From the NCBI GenBank assembly GCA_035443705.1, contig DAORSV010000017.1, positions 1 through 24,870 of the forward strand: 24,870 nt of DNA. The letters run 5' to 3'. A program made the translations under genes and the position numbers. This document shows, in pieces, positions 15,967-22,033 of this stretch. Positions within the stretch are counted from its first letter, which is position 1. Each line of letters opens with the position of its first letter. The notes beneath the pieces were generated by a model that saw nothing but the letters and a program-made list of their open reading frames with translations, made no database searches and had not been told where the DNA came from. Origin of the DNA: CADEGZ01 sp035443705. GTDB taxonomy: Bacteria > Pseudomonadota > Gammaproteobacteria > UBA6186 > Azoamicaceae.

Positions 15967-16527
15967 CTATACGTTCGCTTTTAAATATCGATAGACCGTT
16001 TCTCGGCTTACACCAAGTTCTTTAGCAATTTCATTTTTTTTCTTATGTTTTGCAATACTTTCTTTCATATAATCTACTTGTTCAGAATTCAGTGCTTTTT
16101 TTCTACCAATATATACACCCTTTTTTTGTGCTAACGCTATCCCTTCAGCTTGTCGTTCATGAATTAACGCCCGTTCAAACTCGGCAATACCACCCATAAC
16201 GGATAAGAGTAAATTAGCCATCGGCGAGTCTTCTCCAGTAAAGGTCAAGCCTTCTTTTAAAAATCGTATGGTTATTTGGCTCTGTGTACACTGGGAAACA
16301 ATGCGTTTTAAATCTACTAGATTACGCGCTAAGCGATCCATACTATGAACAACGACTGTATCGCCTTCTCGTATAAAGTCTAGCATAGCTGCTAGCTGTG
16401 GCCGTTTCAAATCTTTGCCAGATGCTTGATCAATAAACATCTTATCTAGCTTGATCCCTTCTAACTGTCTGTTAGCATTCTGCTGAAGCGAGCTGACTCG
16501 GATATAACCGACAGTTTTACCGGACAT
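15967..16527 (-). CDS. Small serine recombinase (resolvase/invertase family)
   Basis: From ATG 16527 the protein is 186 aa. It has KTVGYIRVSSLQQN with the nucleophile Ser12/13 region, VVVHSMDRLARN, AEFERALIHERQ, and a Hin-type helix-turn-helix at the end (KNEIAKELGVSRETVYRYL). ATG 16527 is preceded by AGGA at good spacing. An apparently longer start at 16578 lies upstream of the predicted transcript start, so it is rejected. It differs clearly from the resolvase at 9807-10445. The promoter is embedded in a long dyad (16544-16579) that may be its own recombination site or operator. Confidence 0.9.
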   Translation of the reverse strand: MSGKTVGYIRVSSLQQNANRQLEGIKLDKMFIDQASGKDLKRPQLAAMLDFIREGDTVVVHSMDRLARNLVDLKRIVSQCTQSQITIRFLKEGLTFTGEDSPMANLLLSVMGGIAEFERALIHERQAEGIALAQKKGVYIGRKKALNSEQVDYMKESIAKHKKKNEIAKELGVSRETVYRYLKANV

Positions 16528-16543
16528 CGTGTTTTTTCCTAAA

Positions 16544-16585
16544 AATGTTACATTGGATTCTAGAAGGTTCTGCAACATTTGTCAA
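16544..16585 (-). promoter_or_regulatory. Promoter of the small recombinase overlapping a 36-bp dyad (possible crossover site)
   Basis: On the minus strand TTGACA (16580-16585), 17 bases and TAGAAT (16557-16562) form a near-consensus promoter. The -10 box lies within an imperfect palindrome (16544-16579) with outer arms AATGTT/AACATT and centre TTCTAGAA. The enzyme could bind here both to recombine and to repress itself. Confidence 0.6.
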
Positions 16586-16682
16586 TAAATATTTAAAACG
16601 ACCCTATTGTTACACATCTAAGAGCTTGTCAGCATCCTACAATTGGGTATACCTCAACATTACACGCAATTGAATATTCGTT

Positions 16683-17081
16683 TTAGTGGATTTGTTTTGG
16701 ATAAAATGGTTTTGAACAGAATGTTTTTATAATCCCAATAATTTCTTCATCACAAGGACTCCATTGTGGGGATTGAAAAAATTGTAAACTTTCATCCCAA
16801 CTTAAATCTACCTGAAAAAATGATTTTTTTGTTTCTTGCTGAATAATTTGTTCGACCCAAATAATTTTATTAATTTCTATTTCTTGAAGGTGCTCATAGT
16901 AAACTTGTGTTGCTATTTTTTCATAGAAACTGGCAATTGAAATATCAGAGTTTTCTCCTAAAGCTGTTATAACAACAATAGTTTCACCATTGATTTCAGG
17001 CAAGACTATCAATTCGTAATTGGTATCAATATCGCCTACTCTATTATAAATAAATTCTTCCTGATGTGGTTTTGATAGCAC
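16683..17081 (-). CDS. Hypothetical protein, acidic, 132 aa
   Basis: No family is recognised. The start is GTG 17081, with GGAGA nine bases upstream; no in-frame ATG is better placed. The protein is rich in Glu, Ile and Asp with alternating strands and helices (TNYELIVLPEINGETIVVITAL) and no signal peptide or membrane segment, so it is probably cytosolic. It lies 63 bases after the start of the Rpn-like nuclease gene on the same strand and may belong to that transcript. Confidence 0.65.
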   Translation of the reverse strand: MLSKPHQEEFIYNRVGDIDTNYELIVLPEINGETIVVITALGENSDISIASFYEKIATQVYYEHLQEIEINKIIWVEQIIQQETKKSFFQVDLSWDESLQFFQSPQWSPCDEEIIGIIKTFCSKPFYPKQIH

Positions 17082-17144
17082 AACTTATTTCTCCATGACA
17101 GATTTACTAAAAAAAATAATCTTATTTCATAAGGACGCTTTCAG

Positions 17145-18068
17145 TTAATCTTTAAAAACATCCTCTAAAGAATTAACATCTAAAACTCGTTCGCTCCAGT
17201 TTAATAAAATATCAGGGGATGCCTGTTCTATTTTATGTTTGTAAGCTTCTGGAACTGTTTTAAACTTATGTTGTAATAAACGTAACAATAGAGCGCTTTC
17301 GCCTTGTTGTAACCCCTTTTCAATACCCATTCGTTCAAAGCTGGTAATGTAATCCACGTGTAGTTCCTCCTCTAAAATAGCTATGGCCTCTTTGCATTTT
17401 AACTCAAGTTCTTCAGGTAAAGCGAATACCCAATCCATAAAAGTCAGCAAAGTCAAGATATCTTCTCGTTTCCAGCTTCGAGTATATAACCATTTTATTA
17501 AATTAATCTTACTAGTCAGTTTAGCCTCTGGGGATTGTTTTTCCAATGTTGCGAGCTGGGCTAGGATAACCGAAGCAAATGGGTTAGTAGAAGCCTCTAA
17601 CTCTTCAATGCGTGACTGATAGTCAATTAGTTTGATAATTGGAAATCGCATCTCCATAGATGATCCCCACAGTTCTTCTTTATAAAAACCGGGTCTCCAT
17701 TCTGGGTTGGAATCAATCAGAATTGCCAGACTAGCAATAGGTTTTTTATGTGAATCCCTGAGCCTGTAGCGATAGGTAAACATACGTTCTTCAAAGCCTG
17801 TATCAGATTGACCTTGAACTTCTAAATGCACTAGTACGTAAGCCTCTTCACCATTTTTAAGGCAAACTTCTATAAGTTTATCTATGATTCGGTTGGTGAC
17901 AGGCGCATTTCTAGCAATTTTACTAAGCTCTTTATCGAGAGTCTTATAGCCTTTTTTCCAGTCAATTTCTGCATGTCGTTCAGGCCAACAATAAGAAACA
18001 AAATCCTCAAAATATATGTCTAAAATCTTCTTCCAGGGAGTATCAAACTCTGCTTTTGGTTGAGACAT
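17145..18068 (-). CDS. Rpn-family PD-(D/E)XK nuclease / putative transposase-like protein
   Basis: The 307-aa product has an N-terminal PD-(D/E)XK nuclease core, with Asp63 (IIDKLIEV) and the Glu83-x-Gln85 pair (LVHLEVQGQ), as in Rpn proteins that promote RecA-independent recombination. The C-terminus (QGESALLLRLLQHKF, then WSERVLDVNSLEDVF) resembles DUF4351, which often follows this nuclease. Catalytic residues look intact. ATG 18068 has GGAG eight bases upstream. Genes of this type are numerous in mobile DNA of cyanobacteria and intracellular bacteria; their biological role is poorly known, with defence or recombination the leading ideas. Confidence 0.85.
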   Translation of the reverse strand: MSQPKAEFDTPWKKILDIYFEDFVSYCWPERHAEIDWKKGYKTLDKELSKIARNAPVTNRIIDKLIEVCLKNGEEAYVLVHLEVQGQSDTGFEERMFTYRYRLRDSHKKPIASLAILIDSNPEWRPGFYKEELWGSSMEMRFPIIKLIDYQSRIEELEASTNPFASVILAQLATLEKQSPEAKLTSKINLIKWLYTRSWKREDILTLLTFMDWVFALPEELELKCKEAIAILEEELHVDYITSFERMGIEKGLQQGESALLLRLLQHKFKTVPEAYKHKIEQASPDILLNWSERVLDVNSLEDVFKD

Positions 18069-18102
18069 TTTTACGGCTCCAATTATAAAACATAATATTG
18101 TT

Positions 18103-18130
18103 GGCTATCAATTTTTTATAATTGATAGCC
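18103..18130. terminator. Perfect 11-bp hairpin between two minus-strand genes
   Basis: GGCTATCAATT (18103-18113) and AATTGATAGCC (18120-18130) pair perfectly around a six-base loop. A T-run follows only on the plus strand (about 18138-18143), so it is not a classic terminator for the minus-strand genes. It may still limit read-through or stabilise mRNA ends. Confidence 0.45.
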
Positions 18131-18161
18131 ATTTGCAATTTTTTAGTAAACAACCGATCGG

Positions 18162-18461
18162 TTAATGGATTGTTTCTCCACCAGACTCAGACGGAGGTTT
18201 TTGTTTACTAATAAGATGCTTTACTCTCATCAAATTGTTCAGTTGCTTTTCGTTCAAATTTTTTGCTGTTGTTACTATATCACTTATTGATAATAAGTAA
18301 TATTGAATAGTCGTTTTTTTGTGATATAAAAAGCCGCTGCTCGTTAATGCGACCTCAAACTTTGAGTCCATTTGGAAAAGGAATTCAGACAAAAGCTCTT
18401 GGCAAGCTATATGCTGATTCAATAATGGTAAGTAATCGGATAGACTGTTTAATTGGGACAT
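18162..18461 (-). CDS. Hypothetical protein, 99 aa
   Basis: No family recognised. ATG 18461 has AGGAG seven bases upstream. The N-terminal half is mostly helical (SDYLPLLNQHIACQELLSEF), followed by a short strand pair and another helical part (LNEKQLNNLMRVKHLI). It has no signal peptide or membrane segment. It is the first gene of a minus-strand series and is preceded by a GC-rich regulatory-looking stretch with an inverted repeat. The size, position next to the partition genes and upstream operator-like site would suit a small plasmid-encoded regulator, but no DNA-binding motif is evident. Confidence 0.6.
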   Translation of the reverse strand: MSQLNSLSDYLPLLNQHIACQELLSEFLFQMDSKFEVALTSSGFLYHKKTTIQYYLLSISDIVTTAKNLNEKQLNNLMRVKHLISKQKPPSESGGETIH

Positions 18462-18489
18462 GGCCTAACTCCTGTTGTTGGGTTGTGTT

Positions 18490-18536
18490 CAAGTGGCGTG
18501 CGGGTGGTAGTACACTTGCGCGCCGCGATTTGTCAA
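18490..18536 (-). promoter_or_regulatory. Candidate promoter region with CAAGTG/CACTTG inverted repeat
   Basis: On the minus strand TTGACA lies at 18531-18536; the -10 at normal spacing is poor (TACTAC). CAAGTG (18490-18495) and CACTTG (18513-18518) form an inverted repeat in a stretch far richer in G and C than its surroundings. It could be an operator controlling the gene at 18162-18461. Confidence 0.35.
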
Positions 18537-18592
18537 TTTACCAATACAGTATAACTTAAAAACTTATATGCGCAAATATTTATTTTATTAAA

Positions 18593-18802
18593 TCAATATT
18601 TAAGTTTTTCTTCCAAGAGTTCAATTATGATTTCTCCCATAGTTTTATCGGCTTTAACTGAATAAATTTTCAGTTTGGCATGTAGTGAGGCTGGTAAATC
18701 GAACGTTAAACGCTTATTTTCTTCGCGAGATTTTACCCAAGCATCTGCATCTTTTGTAGCTGAGGGCGATTTAGGATTTTTAATATTGACCTTTTTTGGC
18801 AT
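18593..18802 (-). CDS. Ribbon-helix-helix partition protein (ParG/CopG-like)
   Basis: The 69-aa product has a basic, flexible N-terminus (MPKKVNIKNPKSPSATKD) and a C-terminal ribbon-helix-helix (KRLTFDLPASLHAKLKIYSV, then MGEIIIELLEEKL). It lies 18 bases behind parA in the same operon. In type Ib partition systems the small RHH protein binds the centromere, stimulates the ParA ATPase through its mobile N-terminus and represses the operon. Size, fold and position all fit. Gene names vary among plasmids, so none is given. Confidence 0.8.
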   Translation of the reverse strand: MPKKVNIKNPKSPSATKDADAWVKSREENKRLTFDLPASLHAKLKIYSVKADKTMGEIIIELLEEKLKY

Positions 18803-18820
18803 GAATTGTTACCTTTTATG

Positions 18821-19459
18821 TTATGTAGTTAAAAAAATCAAAATTTCATTCACTAAATTTGTAATTTCTTGAGCAGCCTTTCCTTCTGGTTCCATGTCAA
18901 AAACTGTCATACCAGAAGCGGCTGATTCCGCAAAGATCACTCTTTGAGATACATGAGATTTTAAGACAGGAGTTTTCAAGTCTTCTAAAGCTTCTGCTAC
19001 ATCGCGCCCAATAGCTGTATTTATGATTCTACGATTAATAGCAAATACGCTTTTAAGTTTTTCTTTATATATTCTGGACTCATTTATAAGATTAACTGTT
19101 TCAGAAGATGCCCAAATATCATACGGACTGGGTGTACAAGGTATGATAATAATATCTGATGCCATAATGCAGGAGCGAGCTAGTTCTGTAACTCTTGGTG
19201 GCCCGTCTATAACTATAAAATCATAGTTTGATGCAACAGAGGGTAAATCTCGATGTAAGGACTTCTTAGCAAAACCGATAATATCAAAAGGCGGACTTTT
19301 TTCCCTAACCTCCGACCAGTTTAGAGCACTTTGCTGCGGATCAGAATCAACAACAAGAACTTTTACGTGTGGGTTTTTTCTAATTAATTCATGAGCTATA
19401 TTTACTGAAAGAGTCGTTTTTCCAACTCCACCTTTTTGATTAAGCATCCCTATGATCAT
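18821..19459 (-). CDS. parA: ParA-family partition ATPase (type Ib)
   Basis: The 212-aa protein starts MIIGMLNQKGGVGKTT with a deviant Walker A box (Lys9 and Lys14). It has the A' motif VVDSDPQQS (Asp38, Asp40) and Walker B IVIDGPP. It lacks the N-terminal DNA-binding extension of type Ia ParA, so it is type Ib, like ParF. It forms ATP-dependent assemblies on the nucleoid that move plasmid copies apart. ATG 19459 has AGGG seven bases upstream. It is transcribed away from repA and leads the operon with the RHH protein. A perfect hairpin in its leader may be part of the operator or centromere. Confidence 0.9.
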   Translation of the reverse strand: MIIGMLNQKGGVGKTTLSVNIAHELIRKNPHVKVLVVDSDPQQSALNWSEVREKSPPFDIIGFAKKSLHRDLPSVASNYDFIVIDGPPRVTELARSCIMASDIIIIPCTPSPYDIWASSETVNLINESRIYKEKLKSVFAINRRIINTAIGRDVAEALEDLKTPVLKSHVSQRVIFAESAASGMTVFDMEPEGKAAQEITNLVNEILIFLTT

Positions 19460-19486
19460 ATGTTTACCCTGGAAAAAATAAAAATG

Positions 19487-19504
19487 TAAATAAGTTTTTA
19501 TTTA
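19487..19504. promoter_or_regulatory. Perfect inverted repeat in the parA leader (possible operator/centromere element)
   Basis: TAAATAA (19487-19493) and TTATTTA (19498-19504) pair perfectly around GTTT. It lies 28 bases upstream of the parA start in the divergent parA-repA region, where RHH partition proteins usually bind. The AT-only arms could also be chance in this AT-rich stretch. Confidence 0.35.
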
Positions 19505-19575
19505 TAATCTTAATTATGATAGAATTTTTTGATTGAGGCAAGTATTTTCTCATAAAGTAAATAAAGTCATTTGTT

Positions 19576-20436
19576 ATGAATAAAAAAAACGTAGAAAAAT
19601 TGATTCAATTGGCTTTAGCTATTGAACTTGAGCAAGCCAAGCGAGCTGGAATGTTAGGTTATATGGCGCGTGCTTTGACTCAAGCAACATTGCCACACAG
19701 TAAAGTAACTGGCAACGAATTTAAGCGCATTAATGGGTTATTTAAATTAACGATAACTGCTGATTCTGAAGTTGGACTACCTTATGGCAGTATTCCACGT
19801 TTACTACTGGCATGGATGGCGACAGAGGCTATCAAAACGAAAAGTCGCCATTTAGTGTTAGGAAAAACTTTATCGTCTTTCATGGAAGATATTGGTTTAG
19901 TTCCGACTGGTGGTCGATGGGGTACAATTAGTAGGCTAAAAGACCAAATGAAAAGACTTTTTTCGTCCGCCATTTCTTGTACTTATGATGATGGAAATCA
20001 CTGGGTGATTAAAAATATAAACCCTGTAAGTAGTGCAGATGTATGGTGGAATCCTATGAGTCCAAATCAACTAACAATGTTTGAATCCAGCTTGATTTTA
20101 AATGAGGACTTTTTTAAAGAAATAATTAGCAACCCCGTTCCTGTTGATATGAGGGTATTAAAAAAATTAAAACGTTCGCCTCTCGCTTTAGATATTTATT
20201 GTTGGCTTACTTATCGTTTAAGTTATCTTAAAAAAACGACAATAATTTCTTGGTCTACACTAAAATTGCAATTTGGGGCAAATTATTCGCCAGGATCACA
20301 GGGAGAAAGAAATTTTAAAAAGGCTTTCTTGAGAGAATTACGCAAGGTTAGTGTGTTTTATCCGCAGGCAAATTTCCAATGTTTAGAAGAAGGATTAAGT
20401 TTGAAAGTAAGCAAACCACATATTCCGAAATGTTAA
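19576..20436 (+). CDS. repA: Plasmid replication initiator RepA
   Basis: The 286-aa product matches plasmid RepA initiators (RepA_C type), including YGSIPRLLLAWMATEAIKTK, then LGKTLSSFMEDIG and RWGTISRLKDQMKRLFSSAI. It should bind the iterons just downstream (20464-20535), open the origin and recruit host DnaA and helicase. ATG 19576 has only a weak AAAG ribosome site, which would keep initiator levels low. It diverges from parA across a 116-base AT-rich region. This gene, its iterons and ParA identify the window as a plasmid. Confidence 0.9.
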   Translation: MNKKNVEKLIQLALAIELEQAKRAGMLGYMARALTQATLPHSKVTGNEFKRINGLFKLTITADSEVGLPYGSIPRLLLAWMATEAIKTKSRHLVLGKTLSSFMEDIGLVPTGGRWGTISRLKDQMKRLFSSAISCTYDDGNHWVIKNINPVSSADVWWNPMSPNQLTMFESSLILNEDFFKEIISNPVPVDMRVLKKLKRSPLALDIYCWLTYRLSYLKKTTIISWSTLKLQFGANYSPGSQGERNFKKAFLRELRKVSVFYPQANFQCLEEGLSLKVSKPHIPKC

Positions 20437-20457
20437 TAACCCTGTGAATTTCCAAAG

Positions 20458-20466
20458 TTATCCACG
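20458..20466 (+). promoter_or_regulatory. DnaA-box-like site overlapping iteron 1
   Basis: TTATCCACG differs from the DnaA consensus TTATCCACA at one base and shares its last three bases with the first iteron. Confidence 0.55.
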
Positions 20467-20535
20467 CATAAACTGTACCGTTAAAACATATGATTTACGC
20501 ATAAACTGTACCGTAAACACGCATAAACTGTACCG
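20464..20535. repeat. Three 17-bp iterons of the replication origin (oriV)
   Basis: ACGCATAAACTGTACCG occurs exactly at 20464-20480, 20497-20513 and 20519-20535. Spacings are 33 and 22 bases, multiples of 11, placing all copies on the same helix face. A DnaA-box-like TTATCCACG (20458-20466) overlaps the first copy and TGTGGACAA (20593-20601) lies beyond, with AT-rich DNA between. They directly follow repA. Confidence 0.92.
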
Positions 20536-20592
20536 CATACCTTATGTATCCTATATTTACCTGTATTATTCCTGTAGTTAGGGGAAAATTTC

Positions 20593-20601
20593 TGTGGACA
20601 A
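20593..20601 (-). promoter_or_regulatory. Second DnaA-box-like site
   Basis: On the minus strand it reads TTGTCCACA, one mismatch from the consensus. It lies beyond the AT-rich stretch that follows the iterons, so the two DnaA-like sites flank the likely melting region. Confidence 0.45.
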
Positions 20602-20638
20602 GTTTAAAGTTAGAAAAATGATTTCATTTTAACACCCC

Positions 20639-20683
20639 CTGGGGCTTTGCCCCAGACCCCACCAAGGGGAAGTCTCCCCTTGG
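20639..20683. other. Two strong GC-rich hairpins downstream of the origin
   Basis: CTGGGGC/GCCCCAG (20639-20645, 20649-20655) has a three-base loop. CCAAGGGGA/TCCCCTTGG (20662-20670, 20675-20683) has a four-base loop. Both are perfect and contrast with the AT-rich surroundings. They could insulate the origin, stop transcription from either side, or form a single-strand or lagging-strand structure. No T-run follows. Confidence 0.6.
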
Positions 20684-21113
20684 AACCCCTCGGAACGGGA
20701 ACCGCTGACTAGGGATGAGTGATGTCGCACAAAAAGGTTTTGCTAAAACAAACCGAAGTACCCTTGCAATACCACCATAAAACGAAAGCCAAGGCTACTT
20801 GGCAGCTCTTTACAGAAAAAAAGGAACCCTGGGGCAATCTAAAAAACAAAACGTCTAGAATCGCGAATTCTTTGTTTTTAGTTACATGATAAACTATATA
20901 AACCCTGGTTAATTGAAGTTTGTTAAATTCCTTTACGACTTTCAACCACGCTCTGCTTCCCGTTTCCGTCGTTAATTAATTCGGGGCGTTTTAAAACGCG
21001 GTCGCCCAATTATGCGTAACTGTTTCCATCGGCACCGCCGGGTTGCTTTCAAAACCGCCCACAGAGCTTCTTTTTGAAGTTTTGTTGATATTCGCTCAAC
21101 CAATATCCTTCTC
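20684..21113. other. Non-coding stretch with a 14-bp perfect palindrome
   Basis: No convincing gene: an open minus-strand frame at 20709-20945 has no recognisable protein features. The palindrome GCGTTTTAAAACGC (20986-20999) sits within wider arms GGGCG (20984-20988)/CGCCC (21003-21007). It could be a protein-binding site of the replication or transfer region. Confidence 0.4.
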
Positions 21114-21371
21114 TTACAACCCGTTTTTCACCCTCACTTCACCCAATGCCTCCAGAACCCCTACTTCTCCGGGCTTAGTTTCTACCGTAGGCGATTTACT
21201 CACCGCCGGGCTTAATTCCGTCTTATCAAAAAACGCGTATATCGCATAAAGTGCACACAACACTAACAACACATGAACAACGGCTTTCCCCGTTCCCCTA
21301 AGACCTCTGCAAGGTTGTCTGCACCCAGGGTATCTTTTAAAATCCGTAGACCATTTTATCCGTTTCCCCAT
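21114..21371 (-). CDS. Small hypothetical membrane protein downstream of traD
   Basis: From ATG 21371 (MGKRIKWSTDFKRYPGCRQP) the protein is 85 aa. It has a basic N-terminus, one transmembrane stretch (VVHVLLVLCALYAIYAFF) and a polar C-terminal tail, so it probably spans the inner membrane once. ATG 21371 has GGAGG exactly seven bases upstream; an ATG at 21386 and TTG at 21389 are less well placed. It lies 30 bases after the traD stop on the same strand and is probably transcribed with it. No family recognised. Confidence 0.6.
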   Translation of the reverse strand: MGKRIKWSTDFKRYPGCRQPCRGLRGTGKAVVHVLLVLCALYAIYAFFDKTELSPAVSKSPTVETKPGEVGVLEALGEVRVKNGL

Positions 21372-21401
21372 GTCATGCCCTCCCATCAAAAACGCTAAAA
21401 C

Positions 21402-21695
21402 CTAGCCTTCAAAATCCCAAAACAACTTCTTATCGCTTTCCCGGGTTAAAAATACATTCATCGTCTCCCTTAATGCAGGCACCGTGCCATCCTTAATGGC
21501 CTGACTTAGATAATAAGCCCCTATCAAAATCTTACGTCTTACATCCTGCTTACGAGCTTGCGATTTCCCCATAGCTTCCATCTTCTGAATCCTCACATCC
21601 AGCTTCTGTCTTTGCGCTTTCAGCTTTTCCAACCCAGGCTTTGTGCTGGTTTCGCTGGCAGAATTTTTTCCATCCTCTTTCGTTTCATTACGCAC
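21402..21695 (-). CDS. traD: TraD-like conjugal transfer protein
   Basis: The 97-aa protein carries the pattern LEKLKAQRQKLDVRIQKMEA, then RKQDVRRKILIGAYYL, that I recognise from small TraD proteins of Ti-type and Legionella transfer regions. These are basic helical proteins thought to work with the relaxase at oriT; they are unrelated to the F-plasmid TraD coupling protein. GTG 21695 is the start, with GGGGG seven bases upstream. It points away from traA, leaving a 338-base gap between the two, as in Ti plasmids where oriT lies between divergent tra operons. Confidence 0.8.
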   Translation of the reverse strand: MRNETKEDGKNSASETSTKPGLEKLKAQRQKLDVRIQKMEAMGKSQARKQDVRRKILIGAYYLSQAIKDGTVPALRETMNVFLTRESDKKLFWDFEG

Positions 21696-21829
21696 TTTAT
21701 AACCCCCTAGCCTGTTATTGCCCTAAATACAGCGTACCTTATCCCAATATCAATAAACAATGCCACACCACTCAAAAACACCTATCGGCCCATAACAAAA
21801 TTCCAACAAAGCAACCAACCACAACTCAG

Positions 21830-21882
21830 CGAGCGATGAGCGAGAAGAGCGCGCTTATACGTTGCTTTACAACTGTCGCTCG
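21830..21882. promoter_or_regulatory. Candidate origin of transfer (oriT)
   Basis: It lies between divergent traD and traA, the Ti-type position. CGAGCGA (21830-21836) and TCGCTCG (21876-21882) form an inverted repeat. Between them the minus strand reads TAAGCGCGCTC (21847-21857), close to the TAAGTGCGCCCT nick region of IncQ/MobA-type origins. A small GTTG/CAAC hairpin (21861-21873) follows. The rest of 21696-22033 shows no gene. Confidence 0.5.
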
Positions 21883-22033
21883 GCTACACTGGAACCAGGA
21901 ACTCTGGCGTCTCTGGTGCACATAACGTTAGTTGAGGCAATCAAAGACGGGAGACCAGGGTTCCACTTTAGTTATTAAGGCTTTAGCTAAACTCTAAATC
22001 TAGATATCCTTACCAAGGAAAGGCAATCATCAA

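Noticed and set aside
20709..20945. 78-aa minus-strand frame downstream of the origin
   Set aside because: No ribosome site and no recognisable protein pattern; treated as non-coding.
21641..21925. Plus-strand frame overlapping the traD start and the oriT candidate
   Set aside because: It runs through the traD 5' end and the oriT-like structure, with unstructured His/Thr/Gln-rich content.
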